From Bacillota bacterium (GTDB taxonomy: Bacteria; Bacillota; Clostridia; Christensenellales; Aristaeellaceae): a DNA stretch of 8,467 nucleotides. Every line of letters starts with the position of its first letter. Positions within the stretch are counted from its first letter, which is position 1. The stretch lies in assembly GCA_023415715.1 (NCBI GenBank), contig JAEZJP010000004.1, forward strand, positions 1 through 8,467. The letters run 5' to 3'. Made by a program: the position numbers and the translations under genes. The notes below the pieces were generated by a model that worked only from the letters and a program-made list of their open reading frames with translations, made no database searches and was not told where the DNA came from. Below, piece by piece: positions 1 to 5,681 of the stretch.

Positions 1-640
1 TATCATTCACGTGTGGGACCGCAGCAAGCATTTTATCATGAAAGCCGGCACCGTCATCTTTGTATCCAGCGCTATCATCTGGTTCCTGTCCAGTTTCAGC
101 TTCCGCATGGAAATGGTAGAGCAAAAAGACAGCATGCTGGCTGCACTCGGTACCGTAATCGCGCCCATATTCGCTCCCCTGGGTTGGGGAAACTGGCAGG
201 CCACCGTAGCCACCATCGTAGGTTTGACCGCCAAGGAAAACGTGGTTGGAACCTTGGGCATATTGTACGGAACGGCGGGTGCCGCCAGGGAAGGTGCGGA
301 GCTGTTAACGCAGCTGCAGGCCGTATTTACCCAGGTGACCGCCTATTCTTTCCTGGTGTTCAACCTTTTGTGCGCCCCATGCTTTGCGGCCATAGGCGCC
401 ATCCGCCGGGAAATGGGCAGCGCCAGATGGACATTCCTCGCCATCGGTTATCAGACAGGGCTGGCTTATGTGGCCGCTTTCCTTGTAGCACAATTGGGTA
501 ATTTCATCATCTTGGGCGCACCCTTTGGCCTAGGGCAGGCAGCCGCCATTCTTCTGTTAGGATGGATTCTTTGGCTGATTATGCGGTCTTCCCAACACAA
601 AGCCGGCCGCAGCGCATACCCTGCCGGCAGCAACGTTTGA
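1..640 (+). CDS. feoB: Ferrous iron transport protein B, C-terminal part (cut by window start)
   Basis: This is the last 212 or so residues of FeoB, the inner-membrane Fe(II) permease of anaerobes. Its N-terminal GTPase domain and first membrane part lie outside the window. The open frame runs in from the left edge (frame of position 2), so the ATG at 11 is an internal Met and not the start. Visible FeoB traits are HVWDRSKHF followed by KAGTVIF and a hydrophobic helix, a helix ending in TAKENVVGTLGILYG, and the NLLCAPCFAAIGAIRREMG segment, which matches the conserved Pro-Cys-containing helix and Arg/Glu loop of the family. About six hydrophobic segments are present, ending with ILLLGWILWLIM and a short basic tail. 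The stop is TGA at 638-640. A small Cys-rich FeoB-associated gene follows 24 bases later, the usual partner in Clostridia. Identity is well supported. Confidence 0.93.
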   Translation, partial: IIHVWDRSKHFIMKAGTVIFVSSAIIWFLSSFSFRMEMVEQKDSMLAALGTVIAPIFAPLGWGNWQATVATIVGLTAKENVVGTLGILYGTAGAAREGAELLTQLQAVFTQVTAYSFLVFNLLCAPCFAAIGAIRREMGSARWTFLAIGYQTGLAYVAAFLVAQLGNFIILGAPFGLGQAAAILLLGWILWLIMRSSQHKAGRSAYPAGSNV

Positions 641-664
641 TTTTTCCCGAAAGAAGATGATTTG

Positions 665-814
665 ATGGGAACCATTCTGGTAGCCGCCGTGGTATTCGGT
701 GCGCTGGGCTATACCGTATTCCATATGATCCGCCTAAAGAAAAAGGGCAGTGCCTGCATCGGCTGCCCTGCCTGCGGAAACTGCACCGCCTGCAGTCAAA
801 AAACAGCCCGCTGA
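665..814 (+). CDS. FeoB-associated Cys-rich membrane protein (49 aa)
   Basis: This short gene starts with ATG at 665 and ends with TGA at 812-814. The product has one N-terminal membrane helix (about residues 3-22, TILVAAVVFGALGYTVFHM), a basic stop-transfer stretch (RLKKKG), then a dense Cys tail with five Cys at residues 31, 34, 37, 40 and 43, spaced by two residues each (CIGC-PAC-GNC-TAC). This is the typical form of the small proteins found after feoB in Firmicutes. They are thought to bind metal or assist Fe(II) transport, but their role is not established. It lies 24 bases after the feoB stop and before a strong terminator, so it is probably the last gene of the feo operon. Its ribosome site is weak (an AAGAAGA-like purine run just upstream). 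Gene call is firm; function is family-level only. Confidence 0.85.
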   Translation: MGTILVAAVVFGALGYTVFHMIRLKKKGSACIGCPACGNCTACSQKTAR

Positions 815-817
815 TTC

Positions 818-851
818 AAAAACCGCCCCGGACCATAAGGGGCGGTTTTTT
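818..851. terminator. Bidirectional Rho-independent terminator between convergent genes
   Basis: CCGCCCC (823-829) pairs perfectly with GGGGCGG (839-845) around a 9-base loop. A run of A precedes the left arm (818-822) and a run of six T follows the right arm (846-851), so the hairpin works for transcripts from both sides. It sits between the end of the feo genes (814) and the end of the minus-strand transglutaminase-like gene (862). Confidence 0.93.
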
Positions 852-861
852 GTTTGCCTTA

Positions 862-2265
862 TCACGGCTCTTTTTTTACGCAGGACACCATTTCATAATC
901 CGTGTCTATCTCGCGGCCAGCAAGTCCCCGGACGGTTGTTTCACATTCCCCGTCCTGGCTGTCATACGGGTCGATGCGAAGATGCTTCTTGGGCGGATCA
1001 AAATCAGCCTGGTATGCGGAGTTTGCCGCCATGCGGTAGGGATCGAGATTTCCGAAATAGAAGTCCCAGCGTTCCATATTGCCTTTGCGCCAGGCCGCCC
1101 CGCCATAGGAGCAGTCGCAAAAAAGCCAGCCCCAGGGCTCCACGTAAAACTGGGCCCAGTCATGGCTGCCAATGGAATCGGGTTCTGCCGCAAGCCCGGA
1201 CTGCCACCTGGCCGGTATGCCGGCGGCACGGCAGAGGGTGATGAACAGCAGCGCCTGGAGCCCGCAGTCGCCTTTCAGGTTGACGGAAACATACTCCACA
1301 TGATTTTCCAGCGTGAGGTAGGAGCGCATAAAGGAATAAGTCACCTTGGTGGTGACAAAATCGTACATTTTCCGGGCCTTTTGAAGCGGTGTTTCCTCTC
1401 CCGTAAGGATCTCGGCCACCAGGGCCTTTATATAGGGTGTAAACACGATATGGGGCAGAAGCTCGTTAAGATCTCCTGTACCGGGCTTTGCACAGCGGGG
1501 ATAAACAGGCTCTTTTGATTCCAGCGGCTTTTTCAGGTCCACGTACCGCATGGTGCAGTCATATTCATACTCCACAGCAAAGGACTTGTTTTCGTGAAGT
1601 GTTTCTTCAAAGCATACGGTACGCTGGGGACTATTTTCCGGCGATACATGAAGGGGATCGGGGGAAGCGGAGATAAGTTCCACCTTTTCCGTTTGGGCCG
1701 ATACGATAGGCAAAGGCAAATGCACCCGGTAAGTCTCTCCGGGAACGAATGCATCGTCTTCAATCTTCAGCGTGCCGCGGATACGGAACAGATATTTCAG
1801 GGACCCTTTTTCCTTCATCTCGCGGATAGCATCGTCCAAAAGCGGACTATACGGCGTGAGCGGAACACCTGCGCGGCGGGCGATATCCTGGTTCACCTTC
1901 AAAAGTGTGCGGTGGAAGCGCACAAAATAACGCTTTTCTCCATCCACATACAAAAAGTCGATCCAATTGTTTCTTTCCAGATCCTCAAATTCTTGCTCTG
2001 AAAAATCAGGTATCAATCCCCGCATCAAAGCCAATGCTTTTTCTCTATTATGGGGATATTCCCTTATCATACGGGGCAAAAGTTCTTTTTCCAATTCCAA
2101 ACGCCGGCGCAAAACCTCAGGCAGGTTCTTTTTCAACCGCGCGTCGATGGCGTCAAGCGCGCCTAAAATATCCCCGGCCCACTTTCTCTTCAAAATATCC
2201 TCCGGCAATGCGGCTTGCAATGACTTTATATCGTAATTCATGCGCGATTTGATCCTCCGATCCAT
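862..2265 (-). CDS. Transglutaminase-like cysteine protease superfamily protein (467 aa)
   Basis: The C-terminal half is a transglutaminase-like domain (about residues 285-410). It holds the catalytic Cys in KGDCGLQALLFITLCRAAG (Cys334), then RWQSG, the His in SHDWAQFYVEPWGW (His368), and the Asp in LFCDCSYGG (Asp384). These form the Cys-His-Asp triad in normal order, so the enzyme looks intact. The first 270 residues show a charged helical stretch (about 20-150) and then a beta-rich stretch (about 155-250) that I do not recognise. No signal peptide or membrane helix is seen, so it is probably cytosolic. The substrate cannot be told; such proteins may act as peptidases or amidases. The ATG at 2263-2265 gives this length. 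A second ATG at 2239-2241 has GGAGG 12 bases upstream and could be the true start. The gene is alone, ends at the shared terminator, and reads towards feoB. Confidence 0.88.
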   Translation of the reverse strand: MDRRIKSRMNYDIKSLQAALPEDILKRKWAGDILGALDAIDARLKKNLPEVLRRRLELEKELLPRMIREYPHNREKALALMRGLIPDFSEQEFEDLERNNWIDFLYVDGEKRYFVRFHRTLLKVNQDIARRAGVPLTPYSPLLDDAIREMKEKGSLKYLFRIRGTLKIEDDAFVPGETYRVHLPLPIVSAQTEKVELISASPDPLHVSPENSPQRTVCFEETLHENKSFAVEYEYDCTMRYVDLKKPLESKEPVYPRCAKPGTGDLNELLPHIVFTPYIKALVAEILTGEETPLQKARKMYDFVTTKVTYSFMRSYLTLENHVEYVSVNLKGDCGLQALLFITLCRAAGIPARWQSGLAAEPDSIGSHDWAQFYVEPWGWLFCDCSYGGAAWRKGNMERWDFYFGNLDPYRMAANSAYQADFDPPKKHLRIDPYDSQDGECETTVRGLAGREIDTDYEMVSCVKKEP

Positions 2266-2284
2266 CCGGCCTTTTGTTTTTCTG

Positions 2285-2293
2285 ATTGTACCA
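2285..2293 (-). promoter_or_regulatory. Probable extended -10 promoter of the transglutaminase-like gene
   Basis: On the minus strand the sequence TGGTACAAT gives a TG-extended -10 (TACAAT at 2285-2290), about 20-25 bases upstream of the ATG at 2265. No good -35 hexamer is seen 16-18 bases further up, which is common for extended -10 promoters. Confidence 0.45.
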
Positions 2294-2337
2294 CACTTTT
2301 TAAGACTCAGGCAGATTCAAAAATATTTTTTTCCATG

Positions 2338-2366
2338 TTGACGAATCATAAGGTACAGGGTACCAT
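2338..2366 (+). promoter_or_regulatory. Probable promoter of the superoxide reductase gene with a palindrome in the spacer
   Basis: A -35 like TTGACG (2338-2343) is followed after 17 bases by TACCAT (2361-2366), a moderate -10. The spacer and -10 overlap an inverted repeat, GGTAC (2352-2356) and GTACC (2360-2364), which could bind a regulator. The promoter call is inference from spacing and hexamers. Confidence 0.45.
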
Positions 2367-2404
2367 AAAGAGGGAAGCATGCCAACATGAAGGAGGGAAG
2401 CATT

Positions 2405-2776
2405 GTGCAGTTTTTTGTTTGTGAAGAATGCGGAAACCTGGTGGGAGCCTTGCATTTTTCCGGCGCGCCCATGACCTGCTGCAGCCAGAAAATGAAAGAG
2501 CTTACGCCCAATACCTCGGACGGAGCAAAGGAAAAGCATGTGCCTGTGATAACGGTGGAGGATGACCTGGTAACGGTGGAAGTAGGGTCCGTGCCCCATC
2601 CCATGACGGACGCCCATTACATTGCCTGGGTCTATCTGCAAACGGAAAAGGGCGGCCAGCGCAAAAACCTTAGGCCAGGCGGCGAACCCAAGGCTGTTTT
2701 CGCCCTGCATGATGACAAAGCAGTGGCGGCCTACGAATATTGCAACCTCCACGGCCTTTGGAAAAAGGAACTGTAA
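2405..2776 (+). CDS. dfx: Desulfoferrodoxin, two-iron superoxide reductase (123 aa)
   Basis: This cytosolic enzyme reduces superoxide to peroxide without making oxygen, a defence typical of anaerobes. The N-terminal desulforedoxin-like domain carries the four Cys ligands of centre I: CEEC (Cys6, Cys9) and the pair in MTCCSQ (Cys25, Cys26). The C-terminal domain carries the complete Fe(His)4Cys set of centre II: His45 in EKHVPVI, His65 and His71 in VPHPMTDAHYIAW, Cys113 and His116 in CNLHGLW. The Glu-Lys just before His45 matches the catalytic lysine position of the family. I place the start at GTG 2405 because AGGAGGG (2391-2397) lies 7 bases upstream and the protein then begins MQFFVCEECGN, as in homologues. 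The ATG at 2387 would put this ribosome site inside the gene. Length is normal for the two-iron class. It is a single gene, divergent from the transglutaminase-like gene. Confidence 0.95.
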   Translation: MQFFVCEECGNLVGALHFSGAPMTCCSQKMKELTPNTSDGAKEKHVPVITVEDDLVTVEVGSVPHPMTDAHYIAWVYLQTEKGGQRKNLRPGGEPKAVFALHDDKAVAAYEYCNLHGLWKKEL

Positions 2777-2796
2777 TAATCCTCAGTCAAGCTTGC

Positions 2797-2905
2797 CCGC
2801 CAACGTCCGAAGGGTGAGCGAAGCGAGCTGGAGCCGATGAAGGCAAAGCCTGAAGCGGCGTAAAGCCGGGCGTATATGCGCACGGTGCGAAGGCTTCAAA
2901 AGGAA
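2797..2905. repeat. GC-rich intergenic stretch with short hairpins, possible dispersed repeat
   Basis: Between the superoxide reductase and Nudix genes lies about 110 bases without a credible gene. It holds several small inverted repeats: AGGC-AAA-GCCT near 2840-2850, CGGC-GTAAA-GCCG near 2858-2870, and CGCAC-G-GTGCG near 2879-2889, plus the AGCGAAGCGAGC run near 2817-2828. The composition and serial hairpins recall palindromic intergenic repeat units, but one copy alone cannot show that it is dispersed. Confidence 0.3.
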
Positions 2906-2907
2906 CC

Positions 2908-2960
2908 GGGCATGCTTCCGCAAAATCAGTAAGGGCGGAGGCATGCCCTTTATGCTTTTG
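2908..2960. terminator. Terminator hairpin between convergent superoxide reductase and Nudix genes
   Basis: GGGCATGCTTCCGC (2908-2921) pairs with GCGGAGGCATGCCC (2935-2948): 14 positions with a single G-T wobble around a 13-base loop. The plus strand is followed by CTTTATGCTTTTG, and the minus strand by CCTTTTG, so both tails are moderately T-rich. It lies directly at the Nudix stop codon (2950-2952). Confidence 0.75.
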
Positions 2961-3375
2961 CCGCCAGCCCTTGTTCTTCTAAATAATACCTATATAAAAC
3001 CGGCGTGATCCCGGGATATGTAAGCTGCTCCGGCAAGGATTCAAACAATGCCGTTTCCGCCATTTCGCTTTCGGGAAGCGGTCCAAGCTTTTCTATATGG
3101 GCTGCAAAAACCATGCCATTGGCATGGGAAGTTTCGTCACCCGCAAAATAATCGCACAGTGGCGTAAGCGTGTATATTTCGGCGCCTGATTCCTCATGAA
3201 GCTCCCGGCCGGCGGCCATATAAGGCGTTTCCCCCGGCTCGATATGCCCGCCCTGGGTTTCCCAGGTTATACGCTGCTTATGCCTGCTGAAAAGCAGCTT
3301 GCCTTTATAACAAGAGAGAATGACAACATACCTGTATTCCTTCAGCGAATTCAGGGGATAAACATCGCATTTCAT
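2950..3375 (-). CDS. Nudix hydrolase (141 aa)
   Basis: A single-domain Nudix pyrophosphohydrolase that would split a nucleoside diphosphate linked to another group, using a divalent metal. The Nudix box is complete (G x5 E x7 REL x EE x G): it starts at Gly43 in GGHIEPGE, has Glu49, and ends in the RELHEESGA block (57-65) with the metal-binding Glu residues present. Preceding WETQGG and the flanking beta strands (YVVILSCYKGKLLFSR) fit the fold. The substrate cannot be told from sequence. I prefer the ATG at 3373-3375 because GAGGTGG lies 8 bases upstream on the minus strand. The in-frame GTG at 3385-3387 falls inside that ribosome site and would add only four residues. It is transcribed away from the GntR regulator, with a 128-base shared gap, so that regulator could control it. 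Confidence 0.9.
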   Translation of the reverse strand: MKCDVYPLNSLKEYRYVVILSCYKGKLLFSRHKQRITWETQGGHIEPGETPYMAAGRELHEESGAEIYTLTPLCDYFAGDETSHANGMVFAAHIEKLGPLPESEMAETALFESLPEQLTYPGITPVLYRYYLEEQGLAAKA

Positions 3376-3397
3376 CCTTTGTTCCACCTCATTCCGG

Positions 3398-3406
3398 ATT
3401 ATATCA
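3398..3406 (-). promoter_or_regulatory. Extended -10 promoter of the Nudix gene
   Basis: On the minus strand, TGATATAAT gives a perfect TATAAT (3398-3403) with the TG extension. The expected start of transcription is near 3391, leaving a very short leader that is mainly the ribosome site. No strong -35 is seen. Confidence 0.6.
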
Positions 3407-3445
3407 TGGAAGCCTTTCCAATGCGCCGCCGCATCGGTTTTTTGT

Positions 3446-3474
3446 TTGATTTTCCCTGAAAAAACTGGTATACT
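3446..3474 (+). promoter_or_regulatory. Promoter of the GntR-family regulator gene
   Basis: TTGATT (3446-3451) is separated by exactly 17 bases from TATACT (3469-3474), which also has the TG extension (TGGTATACT). This is a good vegetative sigma-type promoter, 30 bases before the TTG start at 3504. Confidence 0.75.
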
Positions 3475-3489
3475 GACAGAAAGATACCA
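3466..3489. promoter_or_regulatory. Candidate operator overlapping the -10 of the GntR gene
   Basis: TGGTAT (3466-3471) and ATACCA (3484-3489) form an inverted repeat with a 12-base centre. It covers the -10 and the start of transcription and ends at the ribosome site. GntR/HutC regulators often bind such palindromes in their own promoter, so self-repression is plausible, but the assignment is inference. Confidence 0.4.
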
Positions 3490-3503
3490 AGGAGGGGCCG
3501 CCG

Positions 3504-4220
3504 TTGAAAAAGAGCATTCTGAACAGCGACACGTTCAGCCCGCTGTACCGGCAGCTCATGCAGCGGCTGAAAAGCGATATCGCCACGGGCGTATACCCCG
3601 TGCATGGCCGCATTCCCTCCGAGCAGGAACTGTGCGAAACGTATCAGGTCAGCCGAGTCACGGTGCGCAAGGCGCTTTTGGACCTTGTGAAGGATGGGCT
3701 GCTCATCCGCCACCAGGGCAAAGGCACCTTTGTGGCGGTGCCCCGCATTCAGCGGGATTTGAGGCAGATCACCAGCTTTCATGCAGCCTGCCGCATCATT
3801 GGCTGTACGGCAAGCACCAAGCTTATCCATATGCATTGGCAGCATGCCACCCCTGAAGATGTGGAAAACTTGCATGTGGAGCCGGGGGAAATGATACTGG
3901 AAATGTGCCGCTTGCGATATGCGGACAACCTTCCGGTGATGCTGGAAACAAACCGCTTCCCCGCCGCATTTTCCTACCTTATGCAGGAGGATTTGACCCA
4001 GTCGCTGTACGATATTCTTTTGCGCAACGGCTCAGAGCCAAGCAAGGCGGTGCATGACATCGCTTTAAGCTATGCCGCGCCCGTCCAGGCAAAGCTTTTG
4101 GAAGTGGAGTCCGGCACAGCGCTGCTGCTGCTCAATGAATGCGTGTTTGACCAAAGCGGTGCGCCCATTCACTTATCCAGCCAACTGATCAGAGGCGACA
4201 GGTTTACCTTCCGCATCTAA
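3504..4220 (+). CDS. GntR-family transcriptional regulator, HutC/UTRA type (238 aa)
   Basis: A DNA-binding regulator whose activity is set by a small ligand. The N-terminal winged helix (about residues 12-78) shows PLYRQLMQRLKSDIATG, the RIPSEQELCETYQVSRVTVRKALLDL recognition-helix region, and DGLLIRHQGKGTFV. All three are hallmarks of the GntR family. The C-terminal part (about 95-238) is a UTRA effector domain of HutC type, with the MILEMCRLRYADNLPVMLETN pattern and an ending that includes GDRFTF. Known ligands of this class are sugars, amino sugars and small metabolites; none can be assigned here because no transport or catabolic genes are adjacent. The TTG start is supported by AAGGAGG (3489-3495) 8 bases upstream. 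It is divergent from the Nudix gene and just ahead of the NYN-domain gene, with a hairpin after its stop. Confidence 0.92.
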   Translation: MKKSILNSDTFSPLYRQLMQRLKSDIATGVYPVHGRIPSEQELCETYQVSRVTVRKALLDLVKDGLLIRHQGKGTFVAVPRIQRDLRQITSFHAACRIIGCTASTKLIHMHWQHATPEDVENLHVEPGEMILEMCRLRYADNLPVMLETNRFPAAFSYLMQEDLTQSLYDILLRNGSEPSKAVHDIALSYAAPVQAKLLEVESGTALLLLNECVFDQSGAPIHLSSQLIRGDRFTFRI

Positions 4221-5285
4221 ATGGGCAGTATACAACCGATATCCGTTTTGAAAAAGAGGGGGAAATCCTCTCTTTTTCGGAAAAGAAATGAGGAGATTTT
4301 CCTGAGCACATCAAAATTCGCTATCTTTGTAGACCTGGAAAACTGCGGTGCAAAGGTGGCTACGCTCAACAGCATTCTGGAAAAAGTAAAAATCCGCGGC
4401 GACATCCTGCTGGGCAAGGTATATGGGTACACCGACAGGTTCAGCGATATGAAGGAAGTGCTTTTAAGCAATACCTTTACGGTGGTTCCTTCCCTTCGCT
4501 ACGGCTATGCCCAGAAAAACAACGCCGATATTCTGCTGGTGATTGACGCGCTGGAGGTAGCCTATACCAATTCGCTGATCGACAGCTTTTGCATTGTCTC
4601 CGGTGACAGCGATTATACGCCGCTGGTAGGCAAGCTAAAAAGCATGGGCAAGTTTGTGCTGGGCATATCCCGCAGCGAGGTGGCCAGCACCATATTCATC
4701 AATGCGTGCAACGAGTTTCAATTTCTGGAGAGCGTTGGCGGCCGTGCCAGCATTCAGGCCGCAAAGAAAGCGGCCTCTTCCGATCCATTGGACGAGGCGG
4801 AATTGAACAAGCTGATTGAGGGCATCTTTGAGGAACAGACTGACGAGGATGAGATCTACGCCAGCGAGCTGAAGGGCATTCTATTGCGCCTGCGCCCGGA
4901 TTTCAATGAAAAATCCTACGGCTGCGCCACATTCGGCAAGCTGCTCTCCAAGCTTAGCCAGAAGTACGGCTCCATCCATGTAAAAAACGACAACTTCAAC
5001 GTGATGGTAAGTCTTTCCACAAAAGAGGCAGCCGTAACACCCCAGCTCACCAAGGAAAGCTGGAAAGAAGCCTTCAAAGGCCAGCTCAACCGGTACAAGG
5101 AAGACGGCTTTGACCGTATCAATCCCAGCATTTTAAAGGCCGACATGCAGGCTTCCTTCCCCGATTTCAGTGAGCGTTCCATCGGTTTCAAGCGATTCAG
5201 CGACGTGCTGAAACAGCTGGAAAAAGACGGGGTGCTGGTGTTGGAAATGGATGAGCAAAAGACACTGCTCATCAAAGTGGTGTAA
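4221..5285 (+). CDS. LabA-like NYN domain protein with two probable OST-HTH/LOTUS domains
   Basis: The N-terminal NYN (PIN-like nuclease) domain spans about residues 31-172: FAIFVDLENC (Asp38), NNADILLVIDAL (Asp103, Asp109) and VSGDSDYTPLV (Asp129, Asp131) supply the conserved acidic cluster, so nuclease activity is plausible. After a linker, two regions of about 70 residues (about 193-265 and 279-354) look like OST-HTH/LOTUS domains. Both have the pattern of a first helix, a central RPDFNEKSYG or FPDFSERSIG turn, a FGKLLSKL or FSDVLKQL helix, and a final strand. LOTUS domains bind RNA. It may be an RNA-processing or RNA-binding protein, but no function is proven. The ATG at 4221 directly follows the GntR stop and has no ribosome site. 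AGGAG (4291-4295) sits 6 bases before an in-frame CTG (4302), just ahead of the domain, so the real protein may be 327 residues. It lies next to the origin, where dnaA is usually found. Confidence 0.9.
   Translation: MGSIQPISVLKKRGKSSLFRKRNEEIFLSTSKFAIFVDLENCGAKVATLNSILEKVKIRGDILLGKVYGYTDRFSDMKEVLLSNTFTVVPSLRYGYAQKNNADILLVIDALEVAYTNSLIDSFCIVSGDSDYTPLVGKLKSMGKFVLGISRSEVASTIFINACNEFQFLESVGGRASIQAAKKAASSDPLDEAELNKLIEGIFEEQTDEDEIYASELKGILLRLRPDFNEKSYGCATFGKLLSKLSQKYGSIHVKNDNFNVMVSLSTKEAAVTPQLTKESWKEAFKGQLNRYKEDGFDRINPSILKADMQASFPDFSERSIGFKRFSDVLKQLEKDGVLVLEMDEQKTLLIKVV
4251..4278 (+). terminator. Candidate terminator or hairpin after the GntR gene
   Basis: AAAAAGAG (4251-4258) pairs with CTCTTTTT (4270-4277), and the stem extends inward by G-T, G-C and G-C pairs. 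Read as a terminator, AGAGG (4255-4259) pairs with CCTCT (4267-4271), followed by CTTTTTC. It starts 30 bases after the GntR stop and lies inside the 5' part of the next reading frame if that frame is translated from 4221. Confidence 0.45.
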
Positions 5286-5358
5286 TGATTCCTTTCTTGG
5301 GATAATGTGTGCATACTTTTGGAAAACGCGCATATACATCCTATTTGGCAGGCTTTTT

Positions 5359-5367
5359 TCATCCACA
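5359..5367 (+). promoter_or_regulatory. DnaA box 1 (TCATCCACA)
   Basis: One mismatch to TTATCCACA, plus orientation. It lies in the loop of a short inverted repeat CAGGCT (5349-5354) and AGCCTG (5381-5386). Confidence 0.55.
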
Positions 5368-5393
5368 GCCCTTTTTAGGCAGCCTGTTGAAAA

Positions 5394-5402
5394 TGTGGAA
5401 AA
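5394..5402 (-). promoter_or_regulatory. DnaA box 2 (TTTTCCACA on minus strand)
   Basis: TGTGGAAAA on the plus strand is TTTTCCACA on the minus strand, one mismatch to the consensus. It faces box 1, 26 bases away. Confidence 0.55.
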
Positions 5403-5568
5403 GCCAAAAGAAAACAGTTATTTTGGTTATCAGTCAAAAAAGATCTTTTTCCAAAAGCACACGGTTCTTTCAGAACGTGTAAAAAGGCAAGGCAGGAAAA
5501 CGCGCTCAAAAAATCGAATTCTATTTCCGATATGGCTTGTCCCCATGGTATCCCGGCAAAACCGCTTT

Positions 5569-5577
5569 TTTTCCACA
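5569..5577 (+). promoter_or_regulatory. DnaA box 3 (TTTTCCACA)
   Basis: One mismatch to TTATCCACA, the same 9-mer as box 2 but on the plus strand, within a T-rich run. Confidence 0.55.
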
Positions 5578-5629
5578 AAAAAGGCAGTGCATTTTTCGGC
5601 AAGGACAAGCGTTTTATAGGTTTTACACC

Positions 5630-5638
5630 CTATCCACA
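5630..5638 (+). promoter_or_regulatory. DnaA box 4 (CTATCCACA), next to the unwinding region
   Basis: One mismatch to TTATCCACA, plus orientation, 52 bases after box 3. It lies 4 bases before the first CTA triplet of the candidate DnaA-trio tract, so it is the likely loading site for DnaA opening. Confidence 0.65.
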
Positions 5639-5642
5639 TAGC

Positions 5643-5681
5643 CTACGGCTACTACGGTATATTTATATACTACATCTACAT
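5643..5681 (+). other. Candidate DnaA-trio tract and AT-rich unwinding element
   Basis: CTA triplets occur at 5643, 5649, 5652, 5670 and 5676, all in one three-base phase. CTA on this strand is 3'-GAT-5' on the other, the triplet that DnaA is known to bind as single strand in Bacillus subtilis. Between them is an AT-rich stretch (5658-5672, TATATTTATATACTA). The tract is imperfect: two CGG and several other triplets interrupt it. Confidence 0.5.
5666..5671 (+). promoter_or_regulatory. Possible -10 of a dnaN promoter inside the AT-rich element
   Basis: TATACT lies 29 bases before the dnaN ATG, giving a short leader with the ribosome site. No -35 of quality is seen 16-18 bases upstream, so the call is weak. 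Confidence 0.25.

Noticed and set aside
850..1518. 222-codon plus-strand frame opposite the transglutaminase-like gene
   Set aside because: Antisense to a protein with an intact catalytic triad, starts inside the terminator zone, and shows no recognisable motif.
3821..3831. TTATCCATA, one base from a DnaA box, in the GntR gene
   Set aside because: Single isolated match inside coding sequence; such matches are expected by chance.
5251..5619. 122-codon plus-strand frame across the origin region
   Set aside because: Overlaps the end of the NYN gene in another frame, has no ribosome site and a composition typical of noncoding AT-rich DNA.
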